A stretch of 15,374 nt of DNA from JAKORR01 sp964608495 (GTDB lineage Bacteria > Armatimonadota > Zipacnadia > Zipacnadales > FEN-943), in assembly GCA_964608495.1 (NCBI GenBank), contig CAZSOQ010000123.1:1-15374 (forward strand), given 5' to 3'. Positions 6,985 to 13,594 of the stretch are shown piece by piece. The position numbers were made by a program, and so were the translations under genes. Each line of letters begins with the position of its first letter. Position 1 is the stretch's first letter. Under the pieces are notes generated by a model. The model was given only the letters and a program-made list of their open reading frames with translations, made no database searches and was not told where the DNA came from.

Positions 6985-8949
6985 ATGGCATCTCCGCCGC
7001 GGGACCCGCAACCCGGACCCGACACGTTGCCCGCCCTGCAGAGGGCGCTGACGCCGCGCGCCCTGCTCCTGGGACTGCTGGCCTGCCTCTTCGTCAACCT
7101 CGGCTCGCCCTACACCGAGAGCGTGGGCTTCAGCAACTTCTCCTGGAGCTACCTCCCCGAGGGCGGCATGTTCCCCTTCCTGGCGCTACTCGCCGTCAAC
7201 GCCCTGCTGCATCGGCTGCGCCCGCGCTGGGCGCTGTCGGTCCCCGAGCTGCTTGTCATCTTCGTGATGGCCCTGTGCGCCAACGCCACGAGCCTCTTCC
7301 TGATGTACTTCCTCCTGGCCGCGATCGTCTCCCCCTACTACTTCGTCTCGCCCGAGAACAAGTGGGACGAGGTCCTCATCCCCCATCTGCCGCGCTGGCT
7401 GATCGTCGGCGACGACGGCCACGCGGCGCGCTGGTTCTACCACGGGCTGCCGCCGGGCCAGGCCCTGCCCTGGGGCGACTGGCTGGGGCCGCTGGCCGCA
7501 TGGTGGCCCTTCCTGCTCGCCATGCTGGCCGCGTCCTTCGCCCTGGCCGCCCTCTTCCGCCGCCAGTGGGTCGAGCACGAGAAGCTCAGCTACCCGCTGA
7601 TGCGCGTGCCCCTCGAGCTGGTCGGCCGCGGCGGCGCGGCCGCCGGGAATCCCGGGCTCAGCCGGCTCTTCTGGCTCGGCGCCGCCATCGCGCCCCTCTT
7701 CGCCACCTTCGACCTCGCCCACCAGATATGGCCCGTGGTCCCGCGGGTCGTGGTGGACCACATCGGCTGCCTCAACTGGGGCAGCTACGAGGTCCATCCG
7801 CTGTGGCCCCGAGTCACGCTGTGCATCAGCCCGCTGGCGCTGGGCGCGGCCTACTTCGTCCCTCAGGACGTGCTCCTGAGCGTCTGGGTCCTCTACGCCC
7901 TCGCGAAGATCGAGGAGGGCGTGACGACCGTCCTCCGCCTGAACCCGGGCAGCGCGGGGATGTTCGTCTGGGGCAACGCCGGCATCGCCTGGCAGAGCTT
8001 CGGCGCCTTCGCCGTCTTCGTGGCCACGGTCATCTACAACGCCCGCGCGCCCCTGCGGGAATGGTGGGAGCGCCTCTGGAGCCCCGGCCCGCCGGCCGAC
8101 GAGCCCGACGAGCCCTTGTCGCCCCGGGCCCTGGCCGGCGTGGCCGTGGTGTCGCTGGGGTTCATGGTCTGGTGGCTCACGGCGACGGGCGTGCCCCTGG
8201 CCGCGGCCGTCCCCTTCCTGGCGCTGGTGTACGTGCTCTTCCTCGGGCTGGCGCGCGTGGTGTGCCAGTCGGGCATCTTCTACGTCGTGCCGCCCATGAT
8301 CGCCCAGAACCCCATCTTCTCGCTCCTCGGCCGCGAGCTCGGCCGGCGCGGCGCCGTGGCCCTTGGGCTCACCTACTCCTGGCACGGCGATGTCCAGACC
8401 CAGCTCGCCGTCCTCGCCGCCGAAAGCATGAAGGCCCAGGAGCGCGCACCCTTCTCCGGCCGCGACCTTCTGGTCGCCGTCGCCGCCACCACCGTCCTGG
8501 GCCTCGTCGCCGCGCCCCTGGGCATCATCTGGCTCGGCTACCGCATGGGCGCCATCACCTTCCACTCGTGGCTCTACCGCTCCTGGGGGCCCAGCACCTA
8601 CCGCCAGGTACTGGGGTTCATGGACGCCCCCCAGCCCTTCGGCTGGATGCGCACCGCCTACGTCCTCGCCGGCCTCCTGGGCATGTTGGGGCTCACCGCT
8701 GCCCACCGCACCTTCGCCTGGTGGCCGCTGCACCCCATCGGCTTCGCCGTGGTCAGCAGCTTCACGATGTACGCCGTCTACGGGGCCTACCTGTTGGCGT
8801 GGCTCGTCAAGGGTTCGCTCCTGCGGTGGGGCGGCTTCACCGTCGTCCAGCGAGCCACGCCCTTCTTCGTCGGCCTGGCCGTCGGCCACTATCTCGGGCG
8901 CGTCATCAGCCTCATCGGCTACACCCGACTGGGCCTGGCGATGGCCTGA
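6985..8949 (+). CDS. Polytopic membrane protein, DUF6785/DUF6784 family
   Basis: Protein of 654 residues with roughly a dozen or more membrane helices, the first at about 25-40. The N-terminal part matches what I know of DUF6785: FVSPENKWDEVLIPHLPRWL at about 120-139 and RRQWVEHEKLSYPLMRVPLE near 192-211. The C-terminal ~130 residues match DUF6784: FHSWLYRSWGPSTYRQVLGF, WWPLHPIGFAVVSSFTMYAV, then LAWLVKGSLLRWGG and ATPFFVGLAVGHYLGR. The family has no established function. Its layout recalls oligopeptide (OPT-type) transporters, so an uptake role is a reasonable inference but no more. The start has only a weak ribosome site (CGAGG, 12 nt upstream), but the reading frame does not extend further. 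It converges with the minus-strand chimera with only 23 bp between stops, and no clear terminator is visible there. Confidence 0.85.
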   Translation: MASPPRDPQPGPDTLPALQRALTPRALLLGLLACLFVNLGSPYTESVGFSNFSWSYLPEGGMFPFLALLAVNALLHRLRPRWALSVPELLVIFVMALCANATSLFLMYFLLAAIVSPYYFVSPENKWDEVLIPHLPRWLIVGDDGHAARWFYHGLPPGQALPWGDWLGPLAAWWPFLLAMLAASFALAALFRRQWVEHEKLSYPLMRVPLELVGRGGAAAGNPGLSRLFWLGAAIAPLFATFDLAHQIWPVVPRVVVDHIGCLNWGSYEVHPLWPRVTLCISPLALGAAYFVPQDVLLSVWVLYALAKIEEGVTTVLRLNPGSAGMFVWGNAGIAWQSFGAFAVFVATVIYNARAPLREWWERLWSPGPPADEPDEPLSPRALAGVAVVSLGFMVWWLTATGVPLAAAVPFLALVYVLFLGLARVVCQSGIFYVVPPMIAQNPIFSLLGRELGRRGAVALGLTYSWHGDVQTQLAVLAAESMKAQERAPFSGRDLLVAVAATTVLGLVAAPLGIIWLGYRMGAITFHSWLYRSWGPSTYRQVLGFMDAPQPFGWMRTAYVLAGLLGMLGLTAAHRTFAWWPLHPIGFAVVSSFTMYAVYGAYLLAWLVKGSLLRWGGFTVVQRATPFFVGLAVGHYLGRVISLIGYTRLGLAMA

Positions 8950-8972
8950 GCCCACCTCCGCCGCCCGGCCCG

Positions 8973-9425
8973 TCACCCGCCCTGCAAGCTTCCGCAGGTC
9001 CGGTAGATCGCCACCAGGTTCTCCGCGGGCGCGTCCGGCAGGTAGTGCTGGCTGCCGCAGCAGATGAAGCCTCCGTCCTCGGCGAACAGCTCCAGCCGCG
9101 ACCGCACCTCACGCTCCACGTCCGCCACCGAGCCGTGCGGCAGCGTCTGCTGCGTGTCAATGGACCCGTGGAAGGTCAGGTCCCGCCCGAAGTCCCGCTT
9201 CAGGCTCTCGATGTCCATGCCCTCGGCGCGCACCGCCTCCCGGGCCCGCGCCAGTGTCCGGAAGGGACCGTCGCTCCGGTCGGCGTTAACGGCCGGGAGA
9301 GCACCGCTGTACGTGTCCCTCCCGTCGGGTGCGACGAAGAACACACCCGGCCCAGGGCCCAGATGCTCCGCGCCCAGCGCGCTGGCGGCCGCGATCAGAG
9401 GAACGAGAGCCAGTGAACCCGTCAT
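8973..9425 (-). CDS. Chimeric remnant: beta-helix protein N-terminus joined to URO-D protein C-terminus
   Basis: An open frame of 150 codons made of two unrelated halves. Residues 1-66 have a weak signal peptide and then FFVAPDGRDTYSGALPAVNA plus DGPFRTLARAREAVR, the standard opening of secreted right-handed beta-helix proteins. From about residue 69 it changes to EGMDIESLKRDFGRDLTFHG, then QQTLPHGSVADVEREV and PAENLVAIY, the last ~80 residues of an URO-D-family protein. The join lies near base 9227. The first ~300 residues of the URO-D domain and the whole beta-helix are missing, so neither half should work; I regard it as a probable pseudogene from an in-frame deletion, or an assembly join. 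The URO-D part aligns with the same region of the intact protein at 5328-6473 (from GMRI onward) but is clearly a different paralogue. The ribosome site is weak (AAGGA about 13 nt upstream). Confidence 0.7.
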   Translation of the reverse strand: MTGSLALVPLIAAASALGAEHLGPGPGVFFVAPDGRDTYSGALPAVNADRSDGPFRTLARAREAVRAEGMDIESLKRDFGRDLTFHGSIDTQQTLPHGSVADVEREVRSRLELFAEDGGFICCGSQHYLPDAPAENLVAIYRTCGSLQGG

Positions 9426-9444
9426 GGCGTGACACCATCCTTGC

Positions 9445-9491
9445 AGCCCCGCGGCTCAGGGGCGGCCGTCTCCTTTCACCCCCGCGGGGCT
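9445..9491 (-). repeat. 10-bp inverted repeat downstream of the 817-residue gene
   Basis: AGCCCCGCGG (9445-9454) and CCGCGGGGCT (9482-9491) are perfect reverse complements around a 27-nt loop, in the gap between the two minus-strand genes. It could reduce read-through from the upstream gene, but there is no T-tract. Confidence 0.4.
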
Positions 9492-9511
9492 CGGGCCTCG
9501 GTCGGACCGTC

Positions 9512-11965
9512 TCAGGGCGCAACGCTGACGGCCGGCGCAAAGGCCGAGGCGTCGCTCAGCGAAGCCAGGTAGCCCCCCAGCTCCTCGAAGGCGGCAGCGG
9601 CCTCATCGCCCATGGCCATCAAGCTTCCCGCTGCCTCATCAGGGTCCACCGATAGGCGGTGTTGGCGCAGCTCTTCGAGCTCCGCATCGGTCATCCCTGC
9701 CAGGTGACCTGCCCGCAACTCCCCAGCGCTGAACCCCTGCCGCAGGTGCTCCTGATAGGCCCGCAGAGCCGCGGGAGTCGCCAGGACGTCCTCGACGCCC
9801 TCGGCGCGCGACTCAGCCAGCACGGCCCGCAGGCGCTCAGCCATCACCAGCATCGCCCTACCGGCTGCGCGCTTGTGAGCGGTGGCGGCCGTGGCCTGCC
9901 TCCCTGCCCAGTCTTCGTCCCCGGCCTCCAGTGCTCCCCCGCAGCGGTCCTGGGCGATCTGCGCCGCGCGCAGCTTCGCCACCAGGTCCGTCAGGGCTTC
10001 CATCAGGGCGTTGAGCGCCGCCGCACGCGCGGGGGGCATATCAGGCCCCGGCTCCAGGCGAGGCACCTCGGCCAGGCCCGGTACCGTCAGCTCCCGGAAG
10101 TCGGGCCTTGGCGGGTCGCCACCGAGCTGCTGGGAGATCTTGTGCGCCGTGCTCATGTTGAAGTCCAGCAGGGAGCCGAAGAGGCTCTTGGGGATGGCGA
10201 AGCCGACGCCATCGCGCGCTGCGGCCACAGGACCCTTGAGCGCGATGTTCGAGGCCACTCCACCAGCTCCCGCCCAGTCGAGGACCTTCCGGGCGCGGTT
10301 GAAAGCTTGCTTGCCGGGGCAGTCACCGGGCGAGCGGGCCGACTGACCCAGGCGCTGGCGGCCCCGCTTGCCCGGCATGGCGCCCCGCTTGTCGGGCTTG
10401 AACTTGGGCAGCTTGGGGGGCCCCATACGATAGGGTCTTCTGCTCCAGGCGAACCTCACTTCCGGTTGCGCCTGCAGGCCCGCCCCGGGCAGGCCGCCCA
10501 GCGAAGCCAGTCGCAGTGGCCCGCTGCACAGCGGCTGCAGTCTCCACCGTGAGGCCTCGGCGCCGTCGTGTTCTTCCGCCGGCCCCTGGCACAGCAGACC
10601 CAGCGTCGTCATCCACGCCCGCTTGACCAGCAGCAGGTGCGGGGCCGCCCAGTCGGGCACACCCTCGGCGCCCTGCACCACACTGCTGACGGCCGCGAAG
10701 TAGTGCGCCAGGTCCATCAGGTTGGCCAGGCCTTCGGCCAGATACCTGCTGTCCCCCTTGAGCTTGCACGCGTCAGCCACGGCCCCGAGCAACGGCCGCC
10801 ACTGCCCGGCCAACTCGACCGCCGCGGCGTACCGGTCCGCCAGACCCTCAAGGCCCGGCGGTTCCCCGGGGCGTCCCTCCTGCGAAGGCAGCCCGACGAG
10901 GGTCCAGCCGCGGTCCCGTATCTCCACCACCTGGGGCTCCCCGCCCGGCGTCCCCTGCGCCAGGCGCACCAGCGAGAAGGCATAGGCCCTCACCCGCGAG
11001 TCCTCGCTCGCCCATGCCGGCTCCGCGTCCCCGGCGTACTGCGTCTCGATGCGGTTGCCGTGGCGGTCAGCGATCGAGACAATGCGGCCCTTGGCATCGG
11101 CGGTCACGTCCAGCTGCTCGGGCACATACACCTGAAGGCGGGTTGTGGTGTACCCGTCCGGGAAGTAGCGAACGAAGTAGCCGCCCGGGTCGAAGGACCA
11201 GCGCCCCTCGGGCACCTCCCGGTCACCTTCGTCCGGTGGTGGGTCCCCGGACAGCACCGCGATCTGCTCAAGGGCACCGAAATCCGCGTGGCTTGCCAGC
11301 AGGTCCCGCAGATTGGCCTCTGCCTCAAGCGCGGTCCGCGCAAGAGGCGGCAGTCGGCCGAACACCTGGTCCCGCACCTCGGCGGGCACGCGGGCCAGCG
11401 CGCCGCCGTCAAGCTTCCGGATCTGCTCACGGCTCAGTAGCCTGCGCCCGGCCTCCTGCAGCTCGGGAGAGAGGTCCGAAAAGCGCGCTCGTGCGAGAAT
11501 GGCCCACACGAGGCCCTGCACGTCGGCCTGGGGCACATCCAGGTGCCGTACCGAGTTGCCCAGCACGTCCTGAACCATTCCCGCGAGCGGGCCCTTCAGC
11601 GGTGCGTCGAGATAGCCCTCTCCGCTGCCTGGGCCGTAGCCGCCGGCGTGGAGGCAATAGCTCTGAGCGTAGTGCTCCACGGTGCCGCCCATGACCAGAG
11701 GCCACCCCTGGTCGTGGTCATAGGGCACTTCGGTGAGCGGAGCGCCCGCCGGCGGGTCGAAATCGTCCAGATACGGCACCTCAAACCGCGCATCATCGAG
11801 GCTGGTAGTGAGCGCCGGTTCCGCTTCGAGGATCTTGTCTAGCCCCGGTATGCGAATCGGTATCTTGTCGGTGGGTAGCCGATCAGGTAGCTTAGGCAAG
11901 CCTAGGCCGGCCACAGCCGTTGCACAGAGACCCAGAAGAATTGCTACCGCAGTCGAGTAGCGCAT
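9512..11965 (-). CDS. Large secreted protein of unknown function (817 aa)
   Basis: I do not recognise this family. The start has a strong ribosome site and a signal peptide (MRYSTAVAILLGLCATAVA, predicted cut before GLGLPKL). There is no lipobox and no clear further membrane helix. About residues 21-90 are rich in P, L and D. About 85-200 form a Tyr/Gly-rich then helical segment with PQADVQGLVWAILARARFSD and LSPELQEAGRRLLSREQIRK; I have an impression of similar segments in other large secreted proteins but cannot name a domain. About 262-305 read like one YD/RHS-type repeat (DAKGRIVSIADRHGNRIETQ). About 505-560 are strongly basic (PPKLPKFKPDKRG, KRGRQRLG). The last ~180 residues are alanine-rich and helical, possibly coiled coil. 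It has its own candidate promoter and is transcribed away from the nitrilase gene. Codon use is like its neighbours. Confidence 0.8.
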   Translation of the reverse strand: MRYSTAVAILLGLCATAVAGLGLPKLPDRLPTDKIPIRIPGLDKILEAEPALTTSLDDARFEVPYLDDFDPPAGAPLTEVPYDHDQGWPLVMGGTVEHYAQSYCLHAGGYGPGSGEGYLDAPLKGPLAGMVQDVLGNSVRHLDVPQADVQGLVWAILARARFSDLSPELQEAGRRLLSREQIRKLDGGALARVPAEVRDQVFGRLPPLARTALEAEANLRDLLASHADFGALEQIAVLSGDPPPDEGDREVPEGRWSFDPGGYFVRYFPDGYTTTRLQVYVPEQLDVTADAKGRIVSIADRHGNRIETQYAGDAEPAWASEDSRVRAYAFSLVRLAQGTPGGEPQVVEIRDRGWTLVGLPSQEGRPGEPPGLEGLADRYAAAVELAGQWRPLLGAVADACKLKGDSRYLAEGLANLMDLAHYFAAVSSVVQGAEGVPDWAAPHLLLVKRAWMTTLGLLCQGPAEEHDGAEASRWRLQPLCSGPLRLASLGGLPGAGLQAQPEVRFAWSRRPYRMGPPKLPKFKPDKRGAMPGKRGRQRLGQSARSPGDCPGKQAFNRARKVLDWAGAGGVASNIALKGPVAAARDGVGFAIPKSLFGSLLDFNMSTAHKISQQLGGDPPRPDFRELTVPGLAEVPRLEPGPDMPPARAAALNALMEALTDLVAKLRAAQIAQDRCGGALEAGDEDWAGRQATAATAHKRAAGRAMLVMAERLRAVLAESRAEGVEDVLATPAALRAYQEHLRQGFSAGELRAGHLAGMTDAELEELRQHRLSVDPDEAAGSLMAMGDEAAAAFEELGGYLASLSDASAFAPAVSVAP

Positions 11966-11970
11966 TCCGC

Positions 11971-11978
11971 CACCTCCT
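11971..11978 (-). promoter_or_regulatory. Shine-Dalgarno for the 817-residue secreted protein
   Basis: On the minus strand AGGAGGTG lies 5 nt before the ATG ending at 11965, clearly fixing that start. Confidence 0.75.
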
Positions 11979-12018
11979 ATGAAGCTCGTGGGGTACTCCT
12001 TGTGCTGCTTCTAGCCCG

Positions 12019-12024
12019 ATTATA
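12019..12024 (-). promoter_or_regulatory. -10 box for the 817-residue gene
   Basis: On the minus strand this is a perfect TATAAT, which stands out in such GC-rich DNA. It lies 53 nt before the ATG, giving a leader of roughly 45 nt. No good TTGACA-like -35 element is found at 16-18 bp, so the promoter rests on the -10 alone. Confidence 0.45.
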
Positions 12025-12170
12025 CCTCAGGTTCACCCGCTGCCGCCCGGCAGCCCCCAAGGGAGGGAGTGTTCGACTGGCGCAGGATGAACCTGTCACA
12101 GGGTGCGAGCCGTCTGCGCAGCTACGCAGGCTGCCAAGGGGCGTGTCCACAGCAGAAGGGGAAACGTGGG

Positions 12171-12194
12171 GTAGGAGCCGGCTCTGCCGGCGAC
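12171..12194. repeat. REP-like hairpin 1
   Basis: GTAGGA followed by GCCGGC, loop TCT, GCCGGC and GAC. This has the form of bacterial REP elements: a GTAG-type head followed by a short GC stem-loop. It shares the GTAGG head with the hairpin 57 bp downstream. Confidence 0.5.
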
Positions 12195-12227
12195 CCTTCG
12201 TGGGTGCGCGGGCATACACCCGCTGCT

Positions 12228-12252
12228 GTAGGGCGGGGCTTCAGCCCCGCCG
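12228..12252. repeat. REP-like hairpin 2
   Basis: GTAG head, then GGCGGGGC (12232-12239), loop TTCA, GCCCCGCC (12244-12251): a perfect 8-bp stem. Such 'GTAGGGCGGGGCTTCAGCCCC' units are usually dispersed in many copies between genes of a genome (general knowledge of REP-type repeats). No REP-associated tyrosine transposase is in the window. Confidence 0.55.
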
Positions 12253-12356
12253 TCCCGGGCCAGCCCTCGGGCGATTGGTCCACGGACCCCGACCTGCGGA
12301 GGTGTGACCTCGACAGGGCGCGTCCTCCACCGGGGGGAAGACCGCCCGGGCCCCGG

Positions 12357-12385
12357 TTGCGGCTGTCGGCCCAGTATCCGATAAT
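12357..12385 (+). promoter_or_regulatory. Candidate sigma-70-type promoter for the prepilin-nitrilase gene
   Basis: TTGCGG (12357-12362) and GATAAT (12380-12385) are separated by exactly 17 bp. Transcription would begin near 12392, about 36 nt before the TTG start codon. Each box has one or two mismatches to consensus. Confidence 0.4.
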
Positions 12386-12427
12386 CACGCTCGCGCGGAC
12401 CCATCGTCTCTAGCGGAGTGGTTCATC

Positions 12428-13465
12428 TTGAGCAGACCCAGGGCTGGCGTCACTCTCGTCGAGCTGTCCCTGTTCGTGGCAAGCACCGTCCTCCTCGCCG
12501 CGATCGTCCTGCCCGTGGTCGCCCAGGGGCTGGCGGCTGAGACGGACCACACCTTCACCGTCGCCGCCGTCCAGACGGAGCTGCGCTTCTGGACCTCCGC
12601 CGCCGACTTCGCCGCCCACATGGGCGCGCGCGTCCAGGCGGCCCTCGAGCCCAAGCCGGACCTCATCGTCTTCCCCGAGGACATCGGCACGCCGCTCGTC
12701 ACCCTGGGCGATGAGGACCTGATCGCTCGGGTGCGTACCTTACCCGGGGCCATCCAGGCCCTGGCCGCGCGCCACGCCCTCGAGGTAGGCGCGCAGGTCG
12801 CCGAGCACGGCGTCTCCCTGCAGCGGGGCCTGTGGCTCACCAGGGCCCGCGCCGTCGAAACCGCCTACCGCGAGACCTTCTCCGCCCTCGCCCGCAGGTA
12901 CAAGGTCCCTATCTTGGCCGGCTCGGCCCCCATGGTCGTGCCCGACGAGCCCACCGGGATCTTCAACACCACCTGCCTCTTCGACCCCGAGGGCACGATG
13001 CACGTGCTCGGCCGCAAGATCCATCTCGTGAACCTCGAGGGGCCCGAGGGCCTCGACCTCTCGCCCGGCTCCCTGGATTCCTACAAGGTCTTCCGTCTCC
13101 CCAAGGCAGTGATCGGCTGCATCGTGTGCGCGGACGCCTGGCATCCCGAGATAGCCGGGGCGCTCGTGGACCAAGGGGCGCAGGTGCTGCTCCAGGTCTC
13201 GGCCAACCCCGAGGTGTGGACCCAGGACACCCGCGAGGGCTGGAAGAACAGCCTTTTCACGCGCGTCCAGGAGCTCAAGGTCTACGGCGTATGCGCCATG
13301 GGCGTGGGCAACCTCTTGAGCCTGCCCTTCCAGGGCCAGTCCGCCATCGTGGCCCCCACCGAGTGGACCGAGCAGGGCGACGGCTTCATCGCCGAGGCCG
13401 CGAGCCCCACCGAACAGGCCGTCGTGGTCGCCACGCTCGACCTGTCGCGAGTGGCTCCTCGCTAG
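12428..13465 (+). CDS. Carbon-nitrogen hydrolase (nitrilase superfamily) with prepilin-like N-terminus
   Basis: Protein of 345 residues in two parts. Residues 1-38 look like a type III (prepilin) signal: short basic leader MSRPRAG, cleavage after G7, mature VTLVE with the conserved Glu at +5, then a hydrophobic helix to LPVVAQ. The match to the pseudopilin opening common in Armatimonadota and Planctomycetota ('GFTLVELLVV...LFPVFAQ') is strong. Residues about 43-340 are a CN-hydrolase domain with the full triad: E84 (IVFPED), K197 (LGRKIHL) and C234 (GCIVCADAWHPE). The family cleaves or condenses C-N bonds in nitriles, amides or carbamoyl compounds; the substrate here is unknown. If the leader is processed, the enzyme would sit outside the cytoplasmic membrane or in a pilus, which is unusual. 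The start is TTG with GGAG 9 nt upstream; no in-frame ATG precedes the leader. The next gene follows after about 130 bp. Confidence 0.85.
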   Translation: MSRPRAGVTLVELSLFVASTVLLAAIVLPVVAQGLAAETDHTFTVAAVQTELRFWTSAADFAAHMGARVQAALEPKPDLIVFPEDIGTPLVTLGDEDLIARVRTLPGAIQALAARHALEVGAQVAEHGVSLQRGLWLTRARAVETAYRETFSALARRYKVPILAGSAPMVVPDEPTGIFNTTCLFDPEGTMHVLGRKIHLVNLEGPEGLDLSPGSLDSYKVFRLPKAVIGCIVCADAWHPEIAGALVDQGAQVLLQVSANPEVWTQDTREGWKNSLFTRVQELKVYGVCAMGVGNLLSLPFQGQSAIVAPTEWTEQGDGFIAEAASPTEQAVVVATLDLSRVAPR

Positions 13466-13578
13466 GCCCCGTCCGGCCCGTCCGCCCTCCGGTGGCGCTC
13501 CCGCCGCGACATGCGGACACGGCTCGGCCCGCGGGCCCACGCTCTGTCCACGCCACGGTAGTGACAGCCTGCTCGCAC

Positions 13579-13584
13579 GGAGGG
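13579..13584 (+). promoter_or_regulatory. Shine-Dalgarno choosing the beta-helix protein start
   Basis: GGAGGG lies 10 nt before the ATG at 13595 but only 1 nt before the in-frame GTG at 13586, so the ATG is preferred. Confidence 0.65.
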
Positions 13585-13594
13585 CGTGATAGCA

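Larger units (their letters stand above)
11966..12427. other. Divergent intergenic region
   Basis: 462 bases between the outward-facing 817-residue gene and nitrilase gene. They hold a ribosome site and a perfect -10 box for the minus gene, a plausible promoter for the plus gene, and two REP-like hairpins between them. Open frames here on both strands (for example 12069-12413 plus and 12096-12404 minus) are translations of the hairpin repeats and are not accepted as genes. Confidence 0.6.

Noticed and set aside
6828..9416. 862-codon plus-strand frame and 596-codon minus-strand frame (7186-8976)
   Set aside because: Both cover the DUF6785 gene in other frames. The products are rich in R, P, A or E, D, G, with none of the expected membrane helices.
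9659..11440. Plus-strand frames 9659-10552 and 10568-11440 opposite the 817-residue gene
   Set aside because: They are broken into two frames, rich in R, Q and H and without signal or motif. The minus strand has promoter, ribosome site and signal peptide.
12069..12413. 114-codon plus frame and overlapping minus frames in the divergent region
   Set aside because: The sequence is the translation of REP-like hairpins (GRGFSPAVPG-type product), which appears wherever such repeats occur.
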